In this document: piece by piece, positions 55,903 to 64,000 of the stretch
Layout of the letters: the number at the start of each line of letters is the position of its first letter
Numbering within the stretch: position 1 is the first letter of the stretch
Assembly: GCA_020635195.1 (NCBI GenBank)
Contig: JACKAG010000006.1
Location: forward strand, 80,340-144,339
DNA length: 64,000 bases
DNA from: Deltaproteobacteria bacterium
Lineage (GTDB): Bacteria; Bdellovibrionota_B; Oligoflexia; Oligoflexales; Bog-1112
Direction: 5' to 3'
Translations under genes and position numbers: made by a program
Notes under the pieces: generated by a model
Databases searched by the model: none
The model's input: only the letters and a program-made list of their open reading frames with translations
Told to the model about the DNA's origin: nothing

Positions 55903-56736
55903 ATGACAGACAGCTCATCAACAGAGTTGCTTTCTTCAGACACAATAAAAACAGGGTTTTACAAAGAATGGTCCTGCTCCATTGTCCGGGACAAACCAGA
56001 ACAGACTCTGAAAAGACTCAGAGAGCAGGCTATGAACTCCCCACAACGGCCCATAAGCTTTGGAGTCAGAAAACTGGACTTCAGAGCCGCTGCTGTTGCC
56101 TGTGATGTCGATACCACACTCATTGCAGGAGAAACTATTGATGAAATGGCCTCTGACTGGGGCTGCGGTAACGAAGTCCGGAAAATCACCGAGCAGGCCA
56201 TGACAGGAGTCCTGGACTTCCCGGAAGCTCTTCGGCTGAGGGTCGCCCGCTTCAAAGGGATGCCCGTCAGCATGGTGACTGCCGCAGGCCAGCGCATTCC
56301 GATCCACGAGGGAGTCCGGGAGTTTTGCGCATGGTGCCGACAGCACTCGCTCAGGCTCTTTCTGGTTTCCGGAGGTTTTGAGCTGACCATATCTCCCCTT
56401 GCCCGGGAGCTGGGAGCAGACCGTTTCTGGGGAAACCGCCTCCTCATAAGAGAGGATGGAAAACTAAGTGGATTCTATGATGAAGAAAACGTGGTCGATG
56501 GTCCCGCCAAAGCCCGCCTGCTTTTGAATGAATGTAAGAACTCAGGCATAGACCCCGCACGCTTGCTGATCATAGGGGATGGTTCCAATGACGTTCACAT
56601 GGCGAAAGCTGCCGGGCTTGCCGCTGGTTATCAGCCTAAGATGAAACTGATCCCCTATCTGGATGCTATGTCCCGTGCCCGGGACTTTAATTTTTTTCAG
56701 GATTTTCTGAACTTCAGCCCGGACAAGCTTGTATAA
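55903..56736 (+). CDS. serB: Phosphoserine phosphatase-like HAD hydrolase
   Basis: HAD-family phosphatase, probably the last step of serine synthesis. Motif I is DVDTTLI instead of the usual DVDSTLI, motif II VSGGF, motif III lysine in AKARLL, and motif IV GDGSNDVHMAKAAGLAAGYQPK, which is SerB-like. An N-terminal part of about 60 residues precedes the HAD core without a clear ACT domain. ATG 55903 is chosen; GTG 55888 is possible and has its own GGGGAA. Length 277. Confidence 0.85.
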   Translation: MTDSSSTELLSSDTIKTGFYKEWSCSIVRDKPEQTLKRLREQAMNSPQRPISFGVRKLDFRAAAVACDVDTTLIAGETIDEMASDWGCGNEVRKITEQAMTGVLDFPEALRLRVARFKGMPVSMVTAAGQRIPIHEGVREFCAWCRQHSLRLFLVSGGFELTISPLARELGADRFWGNRLLIREDGKLSGFYDEENVVDGPAKARLLLNECKNSGIDPARLLIIGDGSNDVHMAKAAGLAAGYQPKMKLIPYLDAMSRARDFNFFQDFLNFSPDKLV

Positions 56737-57427
56737 ACGTCACGCGTATCTCCCGATGGTTCGTTCAAGAACGAAAGTCAAAGACATCAGCCCTTTAAGA
56801 AAAATGATAAAACTCGAAGACCTCACCCTTGACCACAGCAAAGTATCTGACCTGACTGCACTACAAGACTTAATAAATATCAAAACCTTAAACCTTGAAT
56901 GTTCACCAGGAAAAATATCATGGTGGCTCTGTGATACGATAAGTCATTTTGATGATATTTCACCACTTTCTGGATTAACTAAACTGGAAAAGCTTGATTT
57001 ATCTAGCTCCCGGATTACTAATATCGATGCTTTGCACAACTTAAACGAATTAAAATGGCTTTCCTTACTCCACACAAACATTAAAGATATAACTTCCCTT
57101 TCTAAACTAACAAAAATTGAATCTCTTAATCTCGGGGAAACTTCTATAGATTCTGTTCATGAAATTGGTGAGCTTCACAAGCTCAGCGATCTTAATATTT
57201 CATTTACTGAAGTCGATGATCTTAGCCCTTTATCAGATTCAGATCACTTGATACGTATTAAAATGCATGGATTAGAAGTGAAAACATTGAGGCCAATTAT
57301 ACAGTTAAAAGGACTCAGACAAGTTGACGTAGACTTCAGTGGAATTACCAAAGATCTTTCTGATGAATTTAATTCGAAAAGATATGAGCTTAATCTGGAT
57401 CCAGTCAGATTTGTATTTAATGATTAG
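56729..57427 (+). CDS. Leucine-rich-repeat protein, probably 5'-truncated
   Basis: 232 codons from TTG 56729 or 223 from ATG 56756; neither has a good ribosome-binding site. About eight SDS22/internalin-type repeats with the pattern L-L-L-x-x-T/S-x-I-x-D-I/L (LEDLTLDHSKVSDLTALQDL, LEKLDLSSSRITNIDALHNL). There is no signal peptide and the frame opens inside a repeat, as if a longer gene had lost its 5' end. It overlaps the serB stop by 8 bp. Base composition is much more AT-rich than serB and metG, a sign of foreign origin. Confidence 0.6.
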   Translation: MYKRHAYLPMVRSRTKVKDISPLRKMIKLEDLTLDHSKVSDLTALQDLINIKTLNLECSPGKISWWLCDTISHFDDISPLSGLTKLEKLDLSSSRITNIDALHNLNELKWLSLLHTNIKDITSLSKLTKIESLNLGETSIDSVHEIGELHKLSDLNISFTEVDDLSPLSDSDHLIRIKMHGLEVKTLRPIIQLKGLRQVDVDFSGITKDLSDEFNSKRYELNLDPVRFVFND

Positions 57428-57673
57428 AATGAGGCTCTTTTTTGACGACAAGATTTGATCTGAATAAGAACTTTCTGTTAAATTTGGCGTCAATGCCGGA
57501 AAAGTCCGAAGATAACGATTTCTTTAGAAACGTGGAGGAATGATATTCGAATTATGATCAAACAGAGCGCAAATGAGAAAGGATCGAAGCTCTTTACACA
57601 TAAACTGCCTCACATTGAATCTTGATCGCATCATAGCCTTCCGGCAGCCGTACATGGCACATCAGGTTTTTCT

Positions 57674-59389
57674 TCAGGAAGCTTCTTTGATTCTGTCTTT
57701 CTGGGGAATATTCTTTTTCAGAAACTGGGAAACATTCTGATTCGGATCGGCACAGATCATCCTGACAAAATTCTGATCCTTATTGCGAAAATTAACCTCT
57801 CTGGTCGATCGTAAATGCAGGTGAATGCTTTTGTCACTGATACGGAACTCATATTTATCATTCTCACTGAGAGTTTCTGTTGTAAAAAATTCAATAGTCC
57901 GGACCGTCGTTCTCAGTAAAAAACCTGAAACCATCTTCGACGAGGATACATTACAAAGATAAGGATTTATGATCATATCGGCCATCTCGTCAGGAGCACC
58001 ATCTTCCTCATCCGGATCTTTAAAATCGGAAAAATCATCCGAACTGTCTCTCTCTTCATCAAGCCGGCTATATTGCAAAGGATCATTCTCCCGGGGCCCC
58101 ATATCTTCCGGGTCAGCTTCCATCGAGTAACCAAGGTCCAGCTCGTTCTGCAGCTCATCGTCACTGAAGTCTCCGCTGATAAAATCATCATCACTAAAAT
58201 CATCAAAATTATGATCATCATCCATAACATCATCATGAACAGACATGAGATCTCTTACTTTGTCCCGGTAGATTTCTGCTTTTTTAAACAGAGGATCATG
58301 ATTCATTGATTTAAGAAACCATTCGATTCCATCTTTGTTTTTTTTCCATCGGATATATGCCATACCAATATTGAAGCACAACTTTGAACGGAGTTGGTTA
58401 TTAAGTACAATTTTGAGTGCATTTTTATAATGACTGATACCATCCTGAAAGCTTCCTGACCGGACAAGGGATATTGCCATATTATTCAGAAGACTTGCAA
58501 ACGATGTAGGAATATCATTAAACTGCTCCATCCAGTTGATGGCCTGTCTGCTGACATGTTTACCACTACTCGCTCTCTTCGAAGCCTCATCAACATCCAG
58601 AGCCTTCGAAAACAGTGCATTTGCTTTATCTATTTCCATATCATGAAGGCAGATATCTCCAAGGTTACAAAGACGTTCAACATTATCGGGAGATTTTTTC
58701 AGGGCTGTTGAAAGGAATTGTTTTGCGTCTCTATGCCGTCCTTGCTTCAGAGCAATTTTTCCCATAAAATTAAGGACCAGAACAGAGTCTTTCTTTAGCT
58801 GCGCTGCTTTTTCAAAGACCTGTTGAGCTTCTTCCAGATGATCACTGTTGTAAAGAGCAATGGCGATAGCACAACAAAGATCATATGAATCCGGGGACTG
58901 GCTCATCAGGGAGTCCAGTTTTCCTATCATATCTCCATTGTTAATATTACGGATCATCGCATCAATGTTTTGTTGCTGCTTTCGATACCATTCAGCTTTC
59001 TGATGTAAATGACTGACTGTAGAAAGAAACAGCTGAGGATCAAGTGGTTTTCCTGATTTTTCTGTCAGGGGATACTCATCAAGAATCGCAAAATCAAGCT
59101 CTGAAAGGTATCCTGAAATCACAAAAACAGGGACATCCCGATAATGCTCATGCAGTTTCCAGCGGTTAAACAGCCCAACTCCACTAAGCTGCTGTCCCAG
59201 ATTCCAGTCCAGAATAATCATCTGATATTTTCTGGAAAGAGATTCGGCCCAGGCACTTTCCGGGACATTCAGACCAGTAACGGTACGCACTCCTTTGTCC
59301 CGAAGCCATTTGCACACCATCGTCGTGATAGCGGCATCATCATCCACCACCAGAATACGCTCCGGAAACTTATTATCAACAGCTGCCAT
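57674..59389 (-). CDS. Response-regulator receiver protein with TPR repeats
   Basis: 571 residues. The N-terminal receiver has acid pocket D16-D18, phospho-acceptor D61 in IILDWNLG, S92 and the conserved K114. Then about six TPR units (LYNSDHLEEAQQVFEKAAQL, LCNLGDICLHDMEIDKANAL) to residue 390, a long acidic segment with many aspartates (about 395-475), and a C-terminal part of about 95 residues that is not assigned. No kinase gene is near. Likely a signalling scaffold. It is separated by 525 bp from the zorC-like gene, so not clearly part of that operon. Confidence 0.85.
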   Translation of the reverse strand: MAAVDNKFPERILVVDDDAAITTMVCKWLRDKGVRTVTGLNVPESAWAESLSRKYQMIILDWNLGQQLSGVGLFNRWKLHEHYRDVPVFVISGYLSELDFAILDEYPLTEKSGKPLDPQLFLSTVSHLHQKAEWYRKQQQNIDAMIRNINNGDMIGKLDSLMSQSPDSYDLCCAIAIALYNSDHLEEAQQVFEKAAQLKKDSVLVLNFMGKIALKQGRHRDAKQFLSTALKKSPDNVERLCNLGDICLHDMEIDKANALFSKALDVDEASKRASSGKHVSRQAINWMEQFNDIPTSFASLLNNMAISLVRSGSFQDGISHYKNALKIVLNNQLRSKLCFNIGMAYIRWKKNKDGIEWFLKSMNHDPLFKKAEIYRDKVRDLMSVHDDVMDDDHNFDDFSDDDFISGDFSDDELQNELDLGYSMEADPEDMGPRENDPLQYSRLDEERDSSDDFSDFKDPDEEDGAPDEMADMIINPYLCNVSSSKMVSGFLLRTTVRTIEFFTTETLSENDKYEFRISDKSIHLHLRSTREVNFRNKDQNFVRMICADPNQNVSQFLKKNIPQKDRIKEAS

Positions 59390-59772
59390 TACAATCCCGC
59401 TTGAGATATGGTCTCAACTCTGTCGTCAGCAGAGCCCCCCAAAAGACAGAAAAAGTCTTTCATTCACATAAATGCCCCATAAAGATGGAGCATAGCGCAT
59501 AAGATAAAAAGGATAACCCTGATATCACATGCAGATCTGATCTCACTCATCTTTCCTCTACATAGTGAGAACTGCTCACAAGAAATCTTATCGGAAAGAA
59601 AGGACGAGGGATCAAGCCAAGCTTTATGACGAAAAAATATAAATTCTATCCTATCTGAAATATTAAAAAGATTGGCTATTCTGAAGAATCACAGCAAAAT
59701 TACCGCAAAATAAATCATAGAGGTACTACGGGGGTACCATCCTTTCTATTTTAGAGGACAGAGAGGTGTCAC
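59390..59772. other. AT-rich gene-free region between the receiver-TPR gene and a small ORF
   Basis: 383 bp holding the upstream region of the receiver-TPR gene (minus strand) and of the small ORF (plus strand). The inverted pair GGTAC/GTACC at 59722-59738 lies 35 bp before the small ORF. No terminator with a T-run and no RNA gene is seen. Confidence 0.45.
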
Positions 59773-59892
59773 ATGAGTCTGTATTATGAAATTAAATACA
59801 TGGCTTACAAGTTGTCTTACTATATCTGCAAGCCGTTTTCTGTCGCGATGGGTATGTTCGCGACAGCTCTGGTCACGATCAGAAAAGAATAA
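59773..59892 (+). CDS. 39-residue small protein with one hydrophobic segment
   Basis: Starts MSLYYEIKYMAYKLSYYICK and ends in VTIRKE, with GAGG 9 bases before ATG. The N-terminal half is tyrosine-rich and basic; the C-terminal half (FSVAMGMFATALV) is a possible membrane helix. It converges on the zorC-like gene with 22 bp between. No family recognised. The start signal argues for a real gene, but the length makes chance possible. It could be a small membrane peptide tied to the cassette or unrelated. Confidence 0.5.
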   Translation: MSLYYEIKYMAYKLSYYICKPFSVAMGMFATALVTIRKE

Positions 59893-59914
59893 AGGAGCAA
59901 AACATCTGTTTTTG

Positions 59915-60574
59915 TCAAAGACTCTGGTTTTTTTTCTCCGGCCCTCCATAGCAGTCCGGAATAAACGCCCGTGCACTCATCCAGGCTGCCAGATCTTTTT
60001 GCCAGAGTTCTTTTGCTGAAAAATAATGTTGCTGAATATAATCAGGATAGTCTGTCAATTCAGCTCTGTCATAAGCAGAGCGAAAAAGTGAAGGTGCCCT
60101 GATATTACTCTGAAACCAGACACGGCATTTACCCAGATGACTCCATTCTGCAACCAGCAGATGGTCTAGGCGCATCAGTAACACTGTGTGGCAGGGATCG
60201 ATTCTTCTGGTTTTATGAAGTCTCCCATACTGCCATGGTTTAAGTTTCAAAACATTGGTCGCATATTCCTCTGCTTCAGGAGCAAGGATCAACCAACCCT
60301 GCGAAATAAATCCTGCCTTCAGATATCTGCGCCAGAATCTCTCCCGGAAGACAGCATGCTGATCAAGACCTGAATATTTAAGAATCTTAAAAAATGTGCT
60401 TATGGTATGGGTCGCCCCCATATAACCTGCACAGAGCTGTCGGATTTCATGAAATGTTCTGATCATACACTCTGGAGATCTGAAGACCGGTGTTGTCGAC
60501 AAAGAATTCCCTTTCAGAAGATCTCTGCAATAGTAAACCGGCTCCTTCGTTTTTACAGAAAAAAGCTCTCCCAT
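59915..60574 (-). CDS. EH_Signature-like protein, ZorC-related
   Basis: 219 residues. Residues 65-200 fit the EH_Signature pattern: RFWRRYLKAGF, then HTVLLMRLDHLLVAEWSHLGKCRVWF with glutamate E143, and QQHYFSAKELWQ with histidine H183. EH_Signature is the domain of ZorC in type I Zorya defence. ZorC is usually more than twice this long, so this would be a short, stand-alone form. ATG 60574 overlaps the zorB stop by one base (TGATG); GTG 60577 is the alternative. The similarity is read by eye and should be tested by profile search. Confidence 0.58.
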   Translation of the reverse strand: MGELFSVKTKEPVYYCRDLLKGNSLSTTPVFRSPECMIRTFHEIRQLCAGYMGATHTISTFFKILKYSGLDQHAVFRERFWRRYLKAGFISQGWLILAPEAEEYATNVLKLKPWQYGRLHKTRRIDPCHTVLLMRLDHLLVAEWSHLGKCRVWFQSNIRAPSLFRSAYDRAELTDYPDYIQQHYFSAKELWQKDLAAWMSARAFIPDCYGGPEKKNQSL

Positions 60575-61425
60575 CACAGAGCTCCCTGGCTTCCATATGA
60601 AGCTTTCTTATTGTTGATCGAGGATACACTATCGAGCGCATTTTCTGGTAAATCCATCACAAAACGAATGTCTATTCTTCGGTTTGCGGGATCTCTTGGA
60701 TTGCTGATGATCACCGGACGCAGCGATGAGTAGCCACTGGCTCCGACCAGTGGTTCATCTTTTGAATTAAAAAGCCTTCCCAGCCTTGGATCACATTGCA
60801 TAAGCAAACGAAGGACTGTTGTTGCTCTTGCTGCTGATAAAGACAGATTATCCCGATATCCTGTTCCTGCCCGCACCGTCATCGCATCCGTATGGCCCTC
60901 AATCATCACCGTTTCAATTGAGCCAGTCCGGTCCGACGGACAAAGATAAGAGCTGGAAACCGCAAGCTCACCACACCAGGCAGGTCTTGGGCCCAGATCT
61001 TCCATAATCTGAGTTTCTCTGACCTTCGAAAAGCAGGGAAGCACATAAGTCAGAGCCCTGGCAAGCTTGCCAAGATTTGCCAGAGTTTCGGACTCCGGAA
61101 CCGCTCTTGCCGCGGGGAAAGTCAGCATTTTTTCTGTCAGACGAAGAATGCCCTGCTCTGGCAAAGCCTCCACTTCCAGCTGATTTTCTCTGAGTATCTT
61201 CTGGAGGTCTCTTAAAATCCGGTATCTCGTTTTCGCTGGTTTCTGAAGTTCTGATTTTGCTGAAATAAAAGCATTTTGTTCATTCTTATATTCAATGGAA
61301 AAGGATAAAAGAATCATTAAAAAAAGGAAAATAAGACCTGCCATCATATCACTCACAGAGATCCAGAGACTATCCGGATTTTCTGTTTTCCGGGAATCCT
61401 TCCCTCTGTTCTGTGATCGCCGCAT
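60574..61425 (-). CDS. zorB: ZorB-like MotB/OmpA-domain stator protein
   Basis: 283 residues. A short cytoplasmic N-terminus leads into one membrane helix, SVSDMMAGLIFLFLMILL, with the ion-carrying aspartate D26 at its start. A helical neck follows, then an OmpA-like peptidoglycan-binding domain (MIEGHTDAM, NLSLSAARATTVL, NRRIDIRFV). This fits ZorB, the stator that anchors ZorA to the cell wall. GGAGGAG lies 9 bases before ATG. It follows zorA after 18 bp. Confidence 0.86.
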   Translation of the reverse strand: MRRSQNRGKDSRKTENPDSLWISVSDMMAGLIFLFLMILLSFSIEYKNEQNAFISAKSELQKPAKTRYRILRDLQKILRENQLEVEALPEQGILRLTEKMLTFPAARAVPESETLANLGKLARALTYVLPCFSKVRETQIMEDLGPRPAWCGELAVSSSYLCPSDRTGSIETVMIEGHTDAMTVRAGTGYRDNLSLSAARATTVLRLLMQCDPRLGRLFNSKDEPLVGASGYSSLRPVIISNPRDPANRRIDIRFVMDLPENALDSVSSINNKKASYGSQGAL

Positions 61426-61443
61426 GATACCCCACTCCTCCGA

Positions 61444-63165
61444 TTACATTCTGGTATCCTGAGAATGGATACCAGAGCGCCCATGAGTTTCATTCGGTTG
61501 CTGCTTGATATGTTTTAAACTCTCAGGGAGAGCAGCAATTGCCTGGTGGAGATCTCCAACGGCAGAAGACAGTGTCAGCATTCCTTTGCTCATATATTTA
61601 TCCAGTTCAAGAGTAAAACCCCTTAATTTTTCGCTGTACTGATTGAGATTTGCCTGACTCTGAGTGAAAGCCTGATGCAGATTCTGGTCAACCCGTTCAA
61701 AACGAACACAGTACTGTTCCCATGAAGACTGAGTTAACGCACATGTTTTTTCAATCATTCTGACAGATTCAGAAATTTTTCCTGCAGCCTGAGAGGAGTG
61801 GAGCAGAGAATCCTGAGCTTTAGCACAGGCGCCGGTAATGGCCTGTGATGCAGCAAGCAACGGCTCAATCTGCTGACATAAACTGTTTTGTGACTCCTGA
61901 ACTTTTTTATGAGAGATCATACTTTGTTCTGTCATCTTCACCCATTGACGGGTACACAGCTCTGTCTGGCGGCTCAGCTCAGCCATAGCTTTTCCAAGAG
62001 ACTCAGAAGGCTGAATCACAAACTTTTCAAGTTCACTCATACTACTTTTCACAGCGGTCTGAGTTTCCGAGACAGATGTCCTGATGGATTTCTGAATCAG
62101 CTCCTGAGTCTGACTGAAACTTGACTGAAACTGATGAGAGAGTTCATGAAGATTTTTTTTAAAAAACGCAGAACCTTCCGTCACCGTTTCATGAATCATT
62201 TTGCCAGACTGATGCAATGAATCTTTGGTTTCTTTAAGGCTACTGTGAATATGGCGAAAGGCTTCTGCTATCAGCTGGATTTCATGACCACAGGCCGCAG
62301 TCATGGTATTTCTGAATTCGCTGATAATATCACGGAGAATCTGTTCGTTTACATCAGAACGGTTTTTAGCAAGCGTATGAATCCCGGCAGATATTTTTTC
62401 AAGGCCCGTAATCTGAGCGTGGCTCTGACGCAACTGCTGATTTCCAAGGTGCTCAAGAGACACCAGCTCAAGATGTCCGAAAAGAGCCGCATTAAAATGT
62501 GTAAGGCTTTTACTCAGTGAACGAATTACTTTTTTTTCAAAGCGGGAAAAAAAGATAGAACTGGTAATCCCTGCAATTGAAGTCCAGAAAGCAAGAGACG
62601 CTCCACTCAAAAGCTGAGATAAACTTTGTTGAATGTCTGCCATATTTCCGCCAGAAAGACCGTGGCGAGCAAGAAAAATTCCACTTGAAAGGCCGCAGAA
62701 CGTACCCAGTATACCCATACTACTCAGATGTGTCGGAATGACAGCCAGATGTCTCTGATCAATTCTGGAACTGATCAGAGCATCATCAGAAAAAAAATCA
62801 TGGCAGTCCCTGGTCGCTATAATTTTTTCATATTGTTTTTCCTCTGTTCCGCTATTCTGGCCGGTAGAAAAAAGAAGTGTCTGACAATATTCTTTCCACG
62901 GCAGGCTAAGCAGACTAAGGGCTGATATCTGATGGCGAATCTTTTCAAAGTTCTGAATAAAATCTTTTTTTGTCTTAAGCTGATTCAGGGTTGCCGTTGC
63001 GCGCTTTAACTGCCTGCGAATCTGAAGACTTTCCGTCTGTAAATGAAGATACCAGCGAAAAAAATATGCCATGATAAAAGCACACCAGATCCAGATAAAC
63101 TGAGAAGAAATCACAAAAGCAGCAACAGAACTCATCGCCTGTTCCAGGCTGGTCAGCATAAGCAT
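61444..63165 (-). CDS. zorA: ZorA-like MotA/ExbB motor protein with long helical tail
   Basis: 573 residues. One membrane helix at 12-38, then two more at about 143-163 (PTHLSSMGILGTFCGL) and 186-208 (GASLAFWTSIAGITSSIFF) as in MotA/TolQ/ExbB. Residues 215-573 are a continuous helical tail with heptad-like pattern, typical of ZorA, where it forms a long cytoplasmic rod. ATG 63165 is chosen: AAAGGG lies 8 bases upstream; the frame to 63285 adds residues without a start signal. It heads the cassette, downstream of the rRNA terminator. Confidence 0.82.
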   Translation of the reverse strand: MLMLTSLEQAMSSVAAFVISSQFIWIWCAFIMAYFFRWYLHLQTESLQIRRQLKRATATLNQLKTKKDFIQNFEKIRHQISALSLLSLPWKEYCQTLLFSTGQNSGTEEKQYEKIIATRDCHDFFSDDALISSRIDQRHLAVIPTHLSSMGILGTFCGLSSGIFLARHGLSGGNMADIQQSLSQLLSGASLAFWTSIAGITSSIFFSRFEKKVIRSLSKSLTHFNAALFGHLELVSLEHLGNQQLRQSHAQITGLEKISAGIHTLAKNRSDVNEQILRDIISEFRNTMTAACGHEIQLIAEAFRHIHSSLKETKDSLHQSGKMIHETVTEGSAFFKKNLHELSHQFQSSFSQTQELIQKSIRTSVSETQTAVKSSMSELEKFVIQPSESLGKAMAELSRQTELCTRQWVKMTEQSMISHKKVQESQNSLCQQIEPLLAASQAITGACAKAQDSLLHSSQAAGKISESVRMIEKTCALTQSSWEQYCVRFERVDQNLHQAFTQSQANLNQYSEKLRGFTLELDKYMSKGMLTLSSAVGDLHQAIAALPESLKHIKQQPNETHGRSGIHSQDTRM

Positions 63166-63297
63166 AGCGGGCCCTTTCCGGAGATATGATCCTGCCAACA
63201 GATTACAGGAAGGGCGAACAATCCCGAAGCTGACAACATATGCAGTTTTTTCCCGGGAGCTGCCTCCGAAAAAGGCAAAAGACATCGAAAAAAAAGG

Positions 63298-63360
63298 GAT
63301 TTCTTTTAAAGATCATCCGATGAAGAGCTGAGCTTCGGGGGATAATCTTTAAAAGAAATC
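63298..63360. repeat. Perfect 16-bp inverted repeat between the rRNA operon and zorA
   Basis: GATTTCTTTTAAAGAT (63298-63313) and ATCTTTAAAAGAAATC (63345-63360) are exact inverted copies around 31 bases, which hold a smaller GAAG/CTTC hairpin. It lies between the rRNA terminator and the zorA start, 133 bp before the chosen zorA ATG. It may be a leader hairpin, a second terminator or a scar of insertion. Confidence 0.75.
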
Positions 63361-63440
63361 TGCCTGGTCAGAAAATACCCACGATTTTTTACAGCTGAAA
63401 AAATTAACGCACCAGACGCCTCATGCAACAGGCACAAATA

Positions 63441-63477
63441 AAAAAAGCCACCACAGAAGAATCTGTGATGGCTTTTT
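63441..63477 (-). terminator. Rho-independent terminator of the rRNA operon
   Basis: Read on the minus strand, AAAAAAGCCATCACAGA pairs with TCTGTGGTGGCTTTTTT around a 3-base loop, with one G-T pair and a long U-run. It ends 11 bases after the 5S 3' end. Confidence 0.93.
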
Positions 63478-63487
63478 TATATCATAA

Positions 63488-63601
<114 letters not shown>

Positions 63602-63705
63602 AAATCTGGTATAAATATCTGGCAACATACAAGAATCAGAATCGTAATATTCGAGACAAAGAGCAGAGTCTTTTTTTTCTGGTCTGGCCAGGTAAAGGGT
63701 GAGAC

Positions 63706-64000
<295 letters not shown>

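Noticed and set aside
63602..63705. tRNA gene in the 23S-5S spacer
   Set aside because: No cloverleaf arms or T-loop sequence can be found. No tRNA was seen elsewhere in the window either.

Overview
The window (GC mid-to-high 40s by eye) is from a Gram-negative bacterium. Evidence: secreted proteins with Sec signal peptides and lipoboxes, a probable outer-membrane protein, an RseP-type site-2 protease, and Rho. The orders rho-rpmE-prfA-prmC and uppS-cdsA-rseP-tsaB-pssA-asd-truA, plus csrA next to fliW, recall deltaproteobacteria in the old sense (Bdellovibrionota/Oligoflexia-like). That placement is inference only. Secreted ankyrin proteins, a dermatopontin-like protein and an elicitor-type transglutaminase suggest contact with eukaryotic hosts or prey.

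Layout. 0-24 kb is mostly housekeeping: a SulP transporter; a long minus-strand operon uppS-cdsA-rseP-tsaB-pssA-asd-(envelope protein)-truA for envelope lipid, cell-wall and tRNA modification functions; a plus-strand RsmI-like methylase; the operon rho-rpmE-prfA-prmC-AI-2E-type permease; secreted unknowns and an ankyrin protein; rimO; a class IV aminotransferase; csrA-fliW; an NhaC antiporter. 24-33 kb holds an ALDH7-type dehydrogenase and a four-gene moxR-DUF58-vWA operon, a MoxR/Bat-type chaperone and envelope-stress arrangement.

33-48 kb is accessory. It holds a coupled pilin-like gene pair, a transglutaminase-elicitor lipoprotein, a dermatopontin-like secreted protein, elbB, a 14-kDa-scale to 75-kDa-scale set of secreted ankyrin proteins, two unknown lipoproteins (one with an in-frame 9-bp minisatellite), a duplicated promoter segment and the collapsed remnant of a paralogous gene. 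It ends with a BlaI-type repressor in front of a membrane M56 peptidase fused to an MltD-like lytic transglycosylase. The blaI promoter carries two matching dyad operators.

49-57 kb returns to ordinary genes: a GT4 glycosyltransferase, a helical unknown, an EamA permease, gdhA, metG, serB and an AT-rich leucine-rich-repeat gene that looks 5'-truncated. 57-63 kb holds a receiver-TPR protein, a 39-residue small ORF and a three-gene cassette: ZorA-like motor with a long helical tail, ZorB-like OmpA stator, and a 219-residue EH_Signature-like protein. No helicase or nuclease effector is visible. The cassette lies directly beyond the 5S end of an rRNA operon (5S and the 3' end of 23S, minus strand). 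It is the best candidate for an undescribed system here, a Zorya-like anti-phage motor without a known effector. Start codons were moved from the longest ORF wherever a ribosome-binding site, a signal peptide or family alignment decided it; each case is noted.
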